A DNA stretch of 64,000 bases from positions 32,203-96,202 of the forward strand of contig JBAXFU010000002.1 of assembly GCA_037139735.1 (NCBI GenBank), read 5' to 3'. The DNA comes from UBA2402 sp037139735. GTDB lineage: Bacteria; Planctomycetota; Phycisphaerae; Phycisphaerales; UBA1924. Of the stretch, positions 17,872-25,734 are shown one piece after another (the stretch's first letter is position 1; every line of letters begins with the position of its first letter). A program made the position numbers and the translations under genes. Under the pieces are notes generated by a model, which was not told the DNA's origin, made no database searches, and saw nothing but the letters and a program-made list of their open reading frames with translations.

Positions 17872-18480
17872 ATGGCCACACTCACCTGCGACCGCTGCCG
17901 AAAGCCATTTGCCGCCGACGGCGCAATGCCGGGCGACAAGGTGGCGTGTCCTTCCTGCGGCGACGTCACCGTCGTCAAGGCTTCGGCCGCGAGCGATCCT
18001 GCGGTCGCGGCAGGCTTTCCCGCTCGGGACGGCCCCGAAACCGAACTGCTCCGCCTCAGCCCGGTGCTCTTCCGCTCGCACCCGGGCCGATTCGCGATGC
18101 TCTCGCTGGGCATCATCGGCGGCGTGGTCGCGGTCGTGCTGGGCCTGATGAAGCACTCGGTTCCGCTGGCCGCCATCGGCGGCGGCGTCGCCGTGGCGTG
18201 CGCCATCGCCTTCGTGGTGTGGAAGATCTTCAGCCTGCACGACGGGTTGCTCATCACCACTCGACGGGTCGTCGATCGCGAGGGTCTGCTCAGCAAGAAC
18301 ACCAGCGAGGTGATGATCAAGGACATCAGGCAGGTGGTGATCCAGCAGTCGTTCTTCGAGCGGTTGTTCAACGTCGGCACGATCTCCTTCTCGAGTTCCG
18401 CGGGCGACGGCGTCGAGGTGAGCATGGAGCACGTCGCCAAGCCCGAGCACGTCAAACGCGTGGTCGACCTTTATCGCTGA
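17872..18480 (+). CDS. Zinc-ribbon and PH-domain (bPH2-like) membrane protein
   Basis: A 202-residue protein with three parts. Residues 4-35 form a CxxC...CxxC zinc ribbon ('CDRCRKPF' and 'CPSCGD'). Two membrane helices follow at about 77-120. The C-terminus resembles the bacterial PH fold of YdbS/YdbT proteins (formerly DUF304), seen in 'LLITTRRVVDREGLLSK' and 'IKDIRQVVIQQSFFERLF'. Function is unknown; such proteins act at the inner face of the membrane. It lies 36 bases upstream of fabD on the same strand and may share its transcript. Confidence 0.7.
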   Translation: MATLTCDRCRKPFAADGAMPGDKVACPSCGDVTVVKASAASDPAVAAGFPARDGPETELLRLSPVLFRSHPGRFAMLSLGIIGGVVAVVLGLMKHSVPLAAIGGGVAVACAIAFVVWKIFSLHDGLLITTRRVVDREGLLSKNTSEVMIKDIRQVVIQQSFFERLFNVGTISFSSSAGDGVEVSMEHVAKPEHVKRVVDLYR

Positions 18481-18516
18481 GTGCAAACTCGGCGCAATCT
18501 CTCCTACCATCGGCCC

Positions 18517-19467
18517 ATGTCGATGAACACCGTGGTGCTGTGCCCGGGTCAAGGAGCCCAGGCCGTTGGAATGGGCAAGGCGTGGTTCGATGCGTCTCCC
18601 GTGGCGAAGGCGACCTTCGATGAGGCCGACCGCGTGCTCGGAGGCCGGCTCGGCGCGAGCCTTTCTTCCCTCTGCTTCGAAGGTCCGGCCGAGCGACTCA
18701 ACCAGACCGATGTCAGCCAGCCGGCCATCTACGTCACCTCCGTGGCGTGCTGGCGGGCCATCAAGTCCGCTTGCGGCGAGGTGCCGCTTGCAGCCGCGGC
18801 CGGGCTCTCCCTTGGCGAGTACACCGCGCTGCATGTCGCCGGGGCAGTCTCGTTCGAGCATGGCCTGGAACTCGTCGCGCTCCGCGGCAGGGCCATGCAG
18901 GATGCCGCGGACAGCCCCGAAGCGAGGGCCGGCGGCGGTGGAGGCATGATCGCTTTGATCGGCGCCACCGACGAGCAGGCCGAACAGATCTGCTCGAAGG
19001 CCCGAGGCGACCAGGTCCTGGTCTGCGCCAACTTCAACGCGCCGGGCCAGGTGGTCCTTTCAGGCCACAAGCAGGCCTGCGAAAGGGCCGGGGGCGTCGC
19101 CGGCGAGATGGGGCTGAGGAGTTCCCTCTTGGCCGTCGCCGGGGCCTTTCACTCGCCGCTCATGGCCCAGGCCGCCGCGAGGCTCGCCGATGCCCTCGCC
19201 AAGACCCCGATCGCCCTTCCGACGTGCCGCGTCATTGCCAACGTCACTGCCCGGCCGCACGAGGCGGATCCGGCGTCCATCCGTCGCCTGCTGGTCGAGC
19301 AGTTGACCAGCCCCGTCCGCTGGGCCCAGTCGTGTGCCTTCCTCGCGGCCGAGGCGGTTCCGGGCGGTCAGGCGGACTACATTGAGGTGGCCCCGGGCAA
19401 GACCCTCATGGGCCTCATGCGGCGTATCGACAAGAACATCAAGGTGGCTTGCCATGACACCCCCTAA
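18517..19467 (+). CDS. fabD: Malonyl CoA-acyl carrier protein transacylase
   Basis: FabD moves malonyl from CoA to ACP to feed fatty acid elongation. The 316-residue length is normal. The GQGAQ motif is at 11-15, the nucleophile S98 lies in 'GLSLGEY', and the catalytic His is H212 in 'AGAFHSPLM'. The start used is the first of two ATGs two codons apart. The end overlaps the next gene by 14 bases. fabG lies nearby, but the usual acpP and fabF neighbours are absent. Confidence 0.96.
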   Translation: MSMNTVVLCPGQGAQAVGMGKAWFDASPVAKATFDEADRVLGGRLGASLSSLCFEGPAERLNQTDVSQPAIYVTSVACWRAIKSACGEVPLAAAAGLSLGEYTALHVAGAVSFEHGLELVALRGRAMQDAADSPEARAGGGGGMIALIGATDEQAEQICSKARGDQVLVCANFNAPGQVVLSGHKQACERAGGVAGEMGLRSSLLAVAGAFHSPLMAQAAARLADALAKTPIALPTCRVIANVTARPHEADPASIRRLLVEQLTSPVRWAQSCAFLAAEAVPGGQADYIEVAPGKTLMGLMRRIDKNIKVACHDTP

Positions 19468-20542
19468 CACCCGTTCGCATTCCTGGTCCACGGCCGGCGC
19501 GTGCCTGCTCACCGCCCTCTCGGTGATCGGCACCACCTTGGCCCTCACGTCGATTGGCATCATCGGCGGCTGCGAGGAGAAGAAGGCGCCCCCGCCCCCT
19601 CCTCCGCCCCCACCGCCCCCGCCGCCGACCCCGGATCCGATCGACATCAAGCCCGTCATGCAGTCGGCACGGCCCGATGCCCGCGTCCACTTCGGTCAGG
19701 CGTACGCCCCCACCGACGAATCCTTGGCCCGCGCGGTCATCGGTCTTGCCGATGCCATCGTCAAGGGCGATGCCGCCAAGCTCGGCGGCATGCTCACCCC
19801 TGAAGCCAAGGCCGACCTCGATGTCCTCACCGCCGGTGAGGAGTGGGACGTCAGCACGCGAAAGATCGAAGCCGTTCGGGTCGTGTCGCTCAACGATCTC
19901 ACCTCGGGAGGCCCCGGCGGCGGTCCGGGCGGTTCGGGCGCATCGACTGGAGCGAGCATTCAACTGGCCATCCAGGACCCCGACGGCGCGTACCTGCTCG
20001 GGTGGGAAGCCGTGAAGGTCGGCGATCGTTGGGCCTTCAAGGGCATCGAAGCCCCCGCCGACGAGAAGCGTCGTGCGGCTGACTTCGACGCTTCGGCCGG
20101 TGGCGAAACCGCTGCCGCCTCGGGCGGGTCGACGCCCGCCCCCGCCCCGGCCGCCGCAGCCTCGCTCGGCAAGGACGGCGAGATCGCCTTCTTCGTCTTC
20201 TGGGAGTCGCAGCGGCGCATGGTCGAGTCGGGTGGCAAGGCCATCGATGACGCCGCCGCCACGGCGATGCTTTCGCAGTTCGGCGTTACGCCCGGCACTC
20301 TGGGCGACATCGCCGCCGCGGGCAAGACGGCGCTTCGATCGGGAGGCAAGCTGCAGGATCAGTTCGTTCCGATGATCTACATGGCCCTCAAGTCCAACGC
20401 GGGATCCGTCTCCGACGACGAAGTGCTTCAGTTCATCTCAAACGTCTCGGGCGTGCCCCTCAAGATCATCCGCGAGAAGGCCGTCGGCGGGCTCCCCGCT
20501 GGCATCCCGGCTGGCGGTCGCCGTCCCCCCGGAGCGGGCTGA
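19454..20542 (+). CDS. Proline-rich lipoprotein, hypothetical
   Basis: An unrecognised 362-residue protein. Its N-terminal hydrophobic stretch ends in 'IGIIGGC' with C40 as a plausible lipid-attached cysteine. Next come 'EEKKA' and thirteen consecutive prolines (nucleotides 19589-19627), probably a stiff spacer from the membrane. Two soluble regions follow, about 65-215 and 240-340, joined by an Ala/Pro/Gly linker. The gene starts inside fabD and ends 26 bases before fabG, so it is co-transcribed with the fatty-acid genes. The proline run should need EF-P for translation. Confidence 0.7.
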   Translation: MTPPNTRSHSWSTAGACLLTALSVIGTTLALTSIGIIGGCEEKKAPPPPPPPPPPPPPTPDPIDIKPVMQSARPDARVHFGQAYAPTDESLARAVIGLADAIVKGDAAKLGGMLTPEAKADLDVLTAGEEWDVSTRKIEAVRVVSLNDLTSGGPGGGPGGSGASTGASIQLAIQDPDGAYLLGWEAVKVGDRWAFKGIEAPADEKRRAADFDASAGGETAAASGGSTPAPAPAAAASLGKDGEIAFFVFWESQRRMVESGGKAIDDAAATAMLSQFGVTPGTLGDIAAAGKTALRSGGKLQDQFVPMIYMALKSNAGSVSDDEVLQFISNVSGVPLKIIREKAVGGLPAGIPAGGRRPPGAG

Positions 20543-20568
20543 CCGCTCACGTTGATCTGGAACTCACC

Positions 20569-21315
20569 ATGACCACCTCTCCCAAACGCGTCGCGGTCGT
20601 CACCGGCGCCTCCCGCGGCATCGGCAAGTCGATCGCCATGCGTCTCGCCCGCGACGGCCGCCATGTCGTCCTGATCAGCCGCAGCGAAGGACCCCTCAAC
20701 GAGGTCAAGGCCGCCATCGAAGCCGCGGGCGGCTCCGCCAGCGTCGTCGCCGTCGATATCTCCGATGCCGCGGCGTTCGCCGCCGCCATCGGCGGCATCT
20801 CCGACACGCACGGCCGCCTCGACATCCTGGTCAACAATGCCGGCATCACCAAGGACAACCTCGCCCTGAGGATGTCGGACGACGAGTGGAACCAGGTGAT
20901 CTCGACCAACCTCACCTCGGCCTTCGTGGCGATTCGCGCCGCGGCCCGGGCGATGATGAAGAATCGCTTCGGGCGGATCGTCAACATCAGCTCGACGTCG
21001 GGCGTGGTCGGCAACGCGGGGCAGGCCAACTACGCCGCGGCCAAGGCCGGACTGATGGGCCTGACCAAGACCATCGCCCGCGAACTGGGCGGCAAGGGCG
21101 TCACGGCCAACGTGATCGCCCCGGGCTTCATCAAGACCGACATGACCCACAACCTCCCGCAGGAGGTCAAGGACCATGTCACGGGACTCATGGCGGTCAA
21201 GCGCCTGGGCACGGGCGACGATATCGCCGCGGCCGTGGCGTACGTCACCAGCGACGAGGCCGGCTTCCTGACCGGTCAGACGATCTGCGTCGACGGTGGC
21301 ATGACGATGTGCTGA
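20569..21315 (+). CDS. fabG: 3-oxoacyl-[acyl-carrier-protein] reductase
   Basis: An NADPH-dependent short-chain dehydrogenase that reduces beta-ketoacyl-ACP. In the 248 residues, the cofactor motif 'TGASRGIG' is at 12-19, NNAG at 89-92, and the catalytic set is S142, Y155 and K159. The C-terminal 'PGFIKTDMT' and 'ITGQ-like TGQTICVDGGM' are typical of FabG. Its position after fabD supports the fatty-acid role over other short-chain dehydrogenases. Confidence 0.95.
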   Translation: MTTSPKRVAVVTGASRGIGKSIAMRLARDGRHVVLISRSEGPLNEVKAAIEAAGGSASVVAVDISDAAAFAAAIGGISDTHGRLDILVNNAGITKDNLALRMSDDEWNQVISTNLTSAFVAIRAAARAMMKNRFGRIVNISSTSGVVGNAGQANYAAAKAGLMGLTKTIARELGGKGVTANVIAPGFIKTDMTHNLPQEVKDHVTGLMAVKRLGTGDDIAAAVAYVTSDEAGFLTGQTICVDGGMTMC

Positions 21316-21333
21316 CACCACCGGGGGCCTGGC

Positions 21334-22299
21334 ATGTCCGTGGCCAATGAAGATCGCTCGTTCCTGCACGTCATGCGACGCGTGGCGGCCGAGCACGGCG
21401 TGACCACCGAGGTGCTCGGCAAGGGCTGGATCATCCGCTTTACCAAGGGCGAGACGGTCCGTCACGCCTACGGCTACTCGCTCGACCTCAACGCCGCGGC
21501 GACCCATCAACTGGCGTGCGACAAGGCCGCCACGAGCGAAGTGCTGGCGTCAGCGGGGGTTCGGCACGTCCCACACCTGCTTTTCCTGCACCCCTCGATG
21601 GCGAGATACGCCCCGCACGCGGGCAACTGGGCCCGCATGCTCAAGGCGTGCGACGAGTTCGGCTGGGAGGCGGTGATCAAGGAGAACGCGGGTACCGGCG
21701 GGCGTGGCGTCATGCGGGTGCGGTCGATGCTCGATCTCGAGCAGGCGACCTACGCCCTGTTTTCCCAAACCACGTCGCTCGCGCTCGCGCCGTACGTCGA
21801 AGCCGAGGTCGAACTCCGCTTCGTCATGCTCGAGGGCCGCTGCGAGATGGCCTTCGCCAAGGAGCGTCCCTTCGTGATCGGCGATGGACGTCGCACGGCC
21901 TTGGAACTGCTCGCGGCCCGTGCGGGCGAGCAGGGCCTGGGCCGTGACCTGCGTCGCATGATCGAGGAGTATGAACCCGACGGAGCGAGGCAGTTGGCCT
22001 CGGTGCCTCCCGACGGAGCGAAGTTCCTGCTCAACTGGCGTCACAATCTCGGCCAAGGGGCCGTGGCGACGCAGATCGATCCATCGGCCCATGCCGAGGC
22101 GCGCATGGTCGCCCAAGCCGCGGCGGGCGCCATCAACCTTCGATTCGGCAGCGTCGACGTGCTGCTCTCCCGCGAGGGCCCCACGGTGCTGGAGGTGAAC
22201 GCCGGCGTCATGATGGAGTACATCGCCCGCGTGCTCCCGGGCGGAGACGCACTCGCCGAGCGGATCTACCGCCGCGCGTTCGAGCTGATGTTCGCCTGA
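21334..22299 (+). CDS. ATP-grasp domain protein
   Basis: A 321-residue protein that looks like an ATP-dependent carboxylate-amine or -thiol ligase. 'WEAVIKENAGTGGRGVMRV' resembles the ATP-binding lysine and glycine-rich loop of ATP-grasp enzymes. 'EAEVELRFVMLEG' and, near the end, 'GSVDVLLSREGPTVLEVNAGVMM' supply the metal-binding acidic and Asn residues. The overall pattern recalls the ATP-grasp part of cyanophycin synthetase or RimK/GshB-like proteins. It starts 18 bases after fabG, suggesting co-expression. Substrates are unknown. Confidence 0.75.
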   Translation: MSVANEDRSFLHVMRRVAAEHGVTTEVLGKGWIIRFTKGETVRHAYGYSLDLNAAATHQLACDKAATSEVLASAGVRHVPHLLFLHPSMARYAPHAGNWARMLKACDEFGWEAVIKENAGTGGRGVMRVRSMLDLEQATYALFSQTTSLALAPYVEAEVELRFVMLEGRCEMAFAKERPFVIGDGRRTALELLAARAGEQGLGRDLRRMIEEYEPDGARQLASVPPDGAKFLLNWRHNLGQGAVATQIDPSAHAEARMVAQAAAGAINLRFGSVDVLLSREGPTVLEVNAGVMMEYIARVLPGGDALAERIYRRAFELMFA

Positions 22300-22316
22300 G
22301 GCAGGCCGTCGACGCG

Positions 22317-24467
22317 TCAGATCACCCGATCGTCCTTGGAGATGCCCAGGGCCGGCCTGATGTCGAGTTGCACCAGAGGTTCGGCGTGCATCCGCTTGGC
22401 GGTGTCCGGATCCACGTAGTCGGAGTGGCACGAGAGCTTGCCGTCATCAAGGGCCTTCACGGTCGCCTTCGTCTTCGAGGCGAGCTTGTGGATCTCCTCG
22501 GGCGAGAGCACGCCCCGCTTGGCGAGGATCTCCTGCTGCTCGGGCGTCAACGCCGCGGAACGGACCGGGGCCCCGGCCTTGCCGCCCGCGCCCACGCGTT
22601 CGAAGCCCTCGGCCTTGCCGCTGGCGAACTCCTGGATCTCCTTGCTGATCCGCACGCTGCACCAATCGTGCCCGCACATGGCACAGAAGTCCGTGTCGAC
22701 GTCGAGGTCCTCGTCGTGATAGGCACGAGCCGTGTCGGGGTCGAAGGAGAGGTCGAAGTGCCGCTCCCAGTTCAGCGCGGCCCGGGCCTTGGTCAACTCG
22801 TCGTCGCGGTCTCGCGAGCCCGGAATGCCCAACGCCACGTCCGCGGCGTGCGCCGCGATCTTGTACGCGATGCAGCCCTGCTTCACGTCGTCCTTCTTGG
22901 GCAGCCCCACGTGTTCCTTGGGCGTCACGTAGCACAGCATCGCCGCCCCGTGATACGCCATCGCCGTGGCGCCGATGCAACTGGTGATGTGGTCGTACCC
23001 GGGGAACATGTCCGTCACCAGCGGTCCGAGCACGTAGAAAGGGGCGCCGTGGCACAGCGTCCGCTGCAACTTGCCGTTGTACTCGATCTGGTCGAAGGGC
23101 ACGTGGCCCGGACCCTCGATCATCACCTGCACGCCCATCCGCCACGCCCGCTCGGTCAACTCCCCGAGGGTCTCGAGTTCCGACAACTGCGCCGCGTCCG
23201 TCGCGTCCGCCATGCCTCCCGGACGCAGCCCGTCGCCGATGGAAAACGTCACGTCGTACCGACGCAGGATCGAACAGATGTCGTCCCATCGCGTGTACAT
23301 CGGGTTCTCGGCGTCGTGCACCAGCATCCACTTCGCCAAGAGGCTGCCGCCCCGGCTCACGATGCCGATCAGCCGATTCTTCACGTGCTTGAGGTGCGCT
23401 TTGCGAACCCCGGCGTGAATCGTGAAGTAGTCGACCCCCTGACGAGCCTGGCGGTGGAGCCCCTCCTCGATCACGTCCCACGTGAGATCCTCGATCTTGC
23501 GGCCGATGATCATCGAGTAGATGGGCACCGTGCCGATGGGCACGCAGGCGTTCTGCAGAATCGCCGAGCGGCACTCGTCGAGGTCGCCGCCCGTCGAGAG
23601 GTCCATCACGGTGTCGGCGCCCCACTTCTCGGCCCACTTGAGCTTCTCGACTTCCTCGTGGGTCCCGCTGCTGACCGGCGACGCGCCCATGTTGGCGTTC
23701 ACCTTCGTCTTGCTCGCCCGTCCGATGCACATCGGGTCCAGCTTGTATCCCAAGTGGTGGACGTTCGCCGGAATCACCATCCTCCCCGCCGCCACCTCGT
23801 CACGAACCTGCGCGGGCGTCAAGTGCGGCTCTCGCTGCGCCACCCGCTGCATCTGCGGCGTGATGATCCCCAGTCGGGCATGTTCCAGTTGCGTCAAGGG
23901 CCGAAAGCCCGACGGATAGACCACCCGCACGCGCCGCGCCCGACCCCGCGAGGGCTTGGCGGTGGTGAACTCGACATGCGACTGCGAATCGCCAAGGCAC
24001 GCGCCGCACCCGGCGGCGGCACGGCCGGCCCGCACGTGCGGCGACACGCCCGGATGGTCCGATTCCACGTGTCCCGTCCAGTCGGCCGTGACGCAGCCGG
24101 GCACGAAGACCTGAAGATCCGCCGGATCGATGAACGCGCTGCCCGAGGCGGCAGGCCCGCCGCCGACGCCGAAGGTCGCCGTCCACTTCGCTTCCTTGGG
24201 GTGCCCCGGCGCGGGGTCGAATCCGGGCCCGACGGGTGCCGGGTCCACCTCGCCAAGATCAACAACGCTCCAACCCGGCGGGAGAAAGTCCCACGCCGTC
24301 TTCTCGCTGGGCGTGGGCATGCCGGGCGTATCGGGACTGGAGTACGTCAACGGCCCGCCGACATCGGCCGCGTTCGCGAACGAACCGGGCGTCGTCACCC
24401 CCGCGGTCGTGCCTGGGTTGGCGGCTCCGCGGAGCGGCGTCGGGAACGAGAGACGGGAGAGTGACAT
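22317..24467 (-). CDS. thiC: Phosphomethylpyrimidine synthase ThiC
   Basis: ThiC is a radical-SAM enzyme that rearranges aminoimidazole ribotide into the thiamine pyrimidine. The conserved core begins near residue 190 ('LTQLEHARLGIITPQM') and includes 'KVNANMGASPVSS', 'MDLSTGGDLDECR', 'MIEGPGHVPFDQI' and 'DITSCIGATAMA-like HITSCIGA'. The unusual C-terminal cluster motif CX2CX4C is at C595, C598 and C603. The first ~185 residues do not resemble the usual ThiC N-terminus; they include extra cysteines at C125, C154 and C157. Total length is 716. Control is by the TPP riboswitch upstream. The start at 24467 is the first ATG giving a plausible N-terminus. Confidence 0.95.
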   Translation of the reverse strand: MSLSRLSFPTPLRGAANPGTTAGVTTPGSFANAADVGGPLTYSSPDTPGMPTPSEKTAWDFLPPGWSVVDLGEVDPAPVGPGFDPAPGHPKEAKWTATFGVGGGPAASGSAFIDPADLQVFVPGCVTADWTGHVESDHPGVSPHVRAGRAAAGCGACLGDSQSHVEFTTAKPSRGRARRVRVVYPSGFRPLTQLEHARLGIITPQMQRVAQREPHLTPAQVRDEVAAGRMVIPANVHHLGYKLDPMCIGRASKTKVNANMGASPVSSGTHEEVEKLKWAEKWGADTVMDLSTGGDLDECRSAILQNACVPIGTVPIYSMIIGRKIEDLTWDVIEEGLHRQARQGVDYFTIHAGVRKAHLKHVKNRLIGIVSRGGSLLAKWMLVHDAENPMYTRWDDICSILRRYDVTFSIGDGLRPGGMADATDAAQLSELETLGELTERAWRMGVQVMIEGPGHVPFDQIEYNGKLQRTLCHGAPFYVLGPLVTDMFPGYDHITSCIGATAMAYHGAAMLCYVTPKEHVGLPKKDDVKQGCIAYKIAAHAADVALGIPGSRDRDDELTKARAALNWERHFDLSFDPDTARAYHDEDLDVDTDFCAMCGHDWCSVRISKEIQEFASGKAEGFERVGAGGKAGAPVRSAALTPEQQEILAKRGVLSPEEIHKLASKTKATVKALDDGKLSCHSDYVDPDTAKRMHAEPLVQLDIRPALGISKDDRVI

Positions 24468-24589
24468 GGGCGGACTCCGTGTGCAGGTGCAGTCGAATCG
24501 ACCCCTCGGTTCCAAGGGGAGACGGCGGCGGGTGGCACGAGCACGTCGTCGAGCCGACGACCTCCCGCACTGAAGCGGAGGGTTCGTGT

Positions 24590-24680
24590 CGCTTCCCTAC
24601 GCCGGTTCGAGCCGGATCAGGTTCAACGGGTGCTTCTCAGCGATCGGCCCCGAATGGCCGCCGCGCCCCGAGCGCTCGGA
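24590..24680 (-). promoter_or_regulatory. TPP (THI-box) riboswitch
   Basis: Read on the minus strand, the element has the invariant pieces in order: CTCGGGGCGC, then GCTGAGA with ACCCG, then GAACCTGATC, then CCGG...CCGG and GCGTAGGGAAG. These are the THI-box helices of the thiamine pyrophosphate riboswitch. It ends about 120 bases before the thiC start, so TPP binding should repress thiC. Confidence 0.93.
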
Positions 24681-24758
24681 TGATGGTAGCCGCCGGCGGC
24701 GACGCCTGCGCCGCGGAAGGGCGCCCCGCGCCATCCGTCCGGACTGGCGACGACGCAA

Positions 24759-24832
<74 letters not shown>

Positions 24833-24911
24833 CAGACGAGTCCGAAGGGTAGGCGACACCCTCGGAAATGGATGGCCGCCCCCGACTGCACCGCCGGGGT
24901 TACAGTCGCCC

Positions 24912-25718
24912 ATGGCCAGGTCCACAGAGCCGTGCACCGTCTGGCGTTACGAGGCTTCGAGCGGCATGCACCCGCCCGCCGGCGACGTGATCGCCGCCGA
25001 GGAACCCCTCGAGATCAAGGTCGCAGGCCGCAGCGTGAGCGTGACCATGCGAACGCCCGGCCACGACGACGAACTCGCCATCGGCTTCCTCGCGGGTGAA
25101 GGGCTGATCCATCGACGAGACGACGTCGTTCACGTCCGTCCTTGCGATGTGGCCCTGGGGGCGTCGGTCGATGTGCTCGTCGCCCAGCACGTCTCGATCG
25201 ACTTCGCCTCGCTCACGAGACACGTCTTTGCTTCCTCCAGTTGCGGCGTGTGCGGCTCGGCCACGATCGAAGCCGTTCGTCGTCGCTGGCCCCGGCTCGA
25301 GGGTGGGCCGTCCGTCTCGGCCGAGGCGCTGCTCGACCTCCCCCGGCGTTTGCGAGCGGGACAAGCGGCCTTTGATCGCACCGGGGGCATTCATGCCGCG
25401 GGGCTCTTCGACCGGACGGGCACGTCGCTGGCCATCCGCGAGGATGTCGGGCGCCACAACGCCATCGACAAGCTCGTGGGCATGGCGCTCATGGATTCGT
25501 TGCTTCCCCTCCAAGACCACGTGTTGATGGTGAGCGGACGCATCTCCTTCGAGATCGTCCAAAAGGCGCTGGCGGCTGGCGTCAGGGTCGTCGCCGCCGT
25601 GTCCGCGCCCTCCTCGCTCGCCGTCGACCTTGCCACCGAAACGGGAATCACGCTGGTCGGCTTCCTTCGCGAAGGCCGATTCAATGTCTATTCGCACCCG
25701 CACCGCGTGACGACCTGA
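24912..25718 (+). CDS. fdhD: Formate dehydrogenase accessory sulfurtransferase FdhD
   Basis: FdhD passes sulfur from a cysteine desulfurase to the molybdenum-bis-MGD cofactor, which formate dehydrogenase needs for activity. The 268-residue protein has the active CxxC as 'SSSCGVCG' (C111, C114). Other family segments are 'TPGHDDELAIGFLAGEGLI', 'TGGIHAAGLF', 'REDVGRHNAIDKLVG' and 'MVSGRISFEIVQKA'. It is convergent with fdhA, the two genes ending 16 bases apart, so the chaperone sits beside its client but on a separate transcript. Confidence 0.95.
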   Translation: MARSTEPCTVWRYEASSGMHPPAGDVIAAEEPLEIKVAGRSVSVTMRTPGHDDELAIGFLAGEGLIHRRDDVVHVRPCDVALGASVDVLVAQHVSIDFASLTRHVFASSSCGVCGSATIEAVRRRWPRLEGGPSVSAEALLDLPRRLRAGQAAFDRTGGIHAAGLFDRTGTSLAIREDVGRHNAIDKLVGMALMDSLLPLQDHVLMVSGRISFEIVQKALAAGVRVVAAVSAPSSLAVDLATETGITLVGFLREGRFNVYSHPHRVTT

Positions 25719-25734
25719 TCGGGTTGGTCATCGC

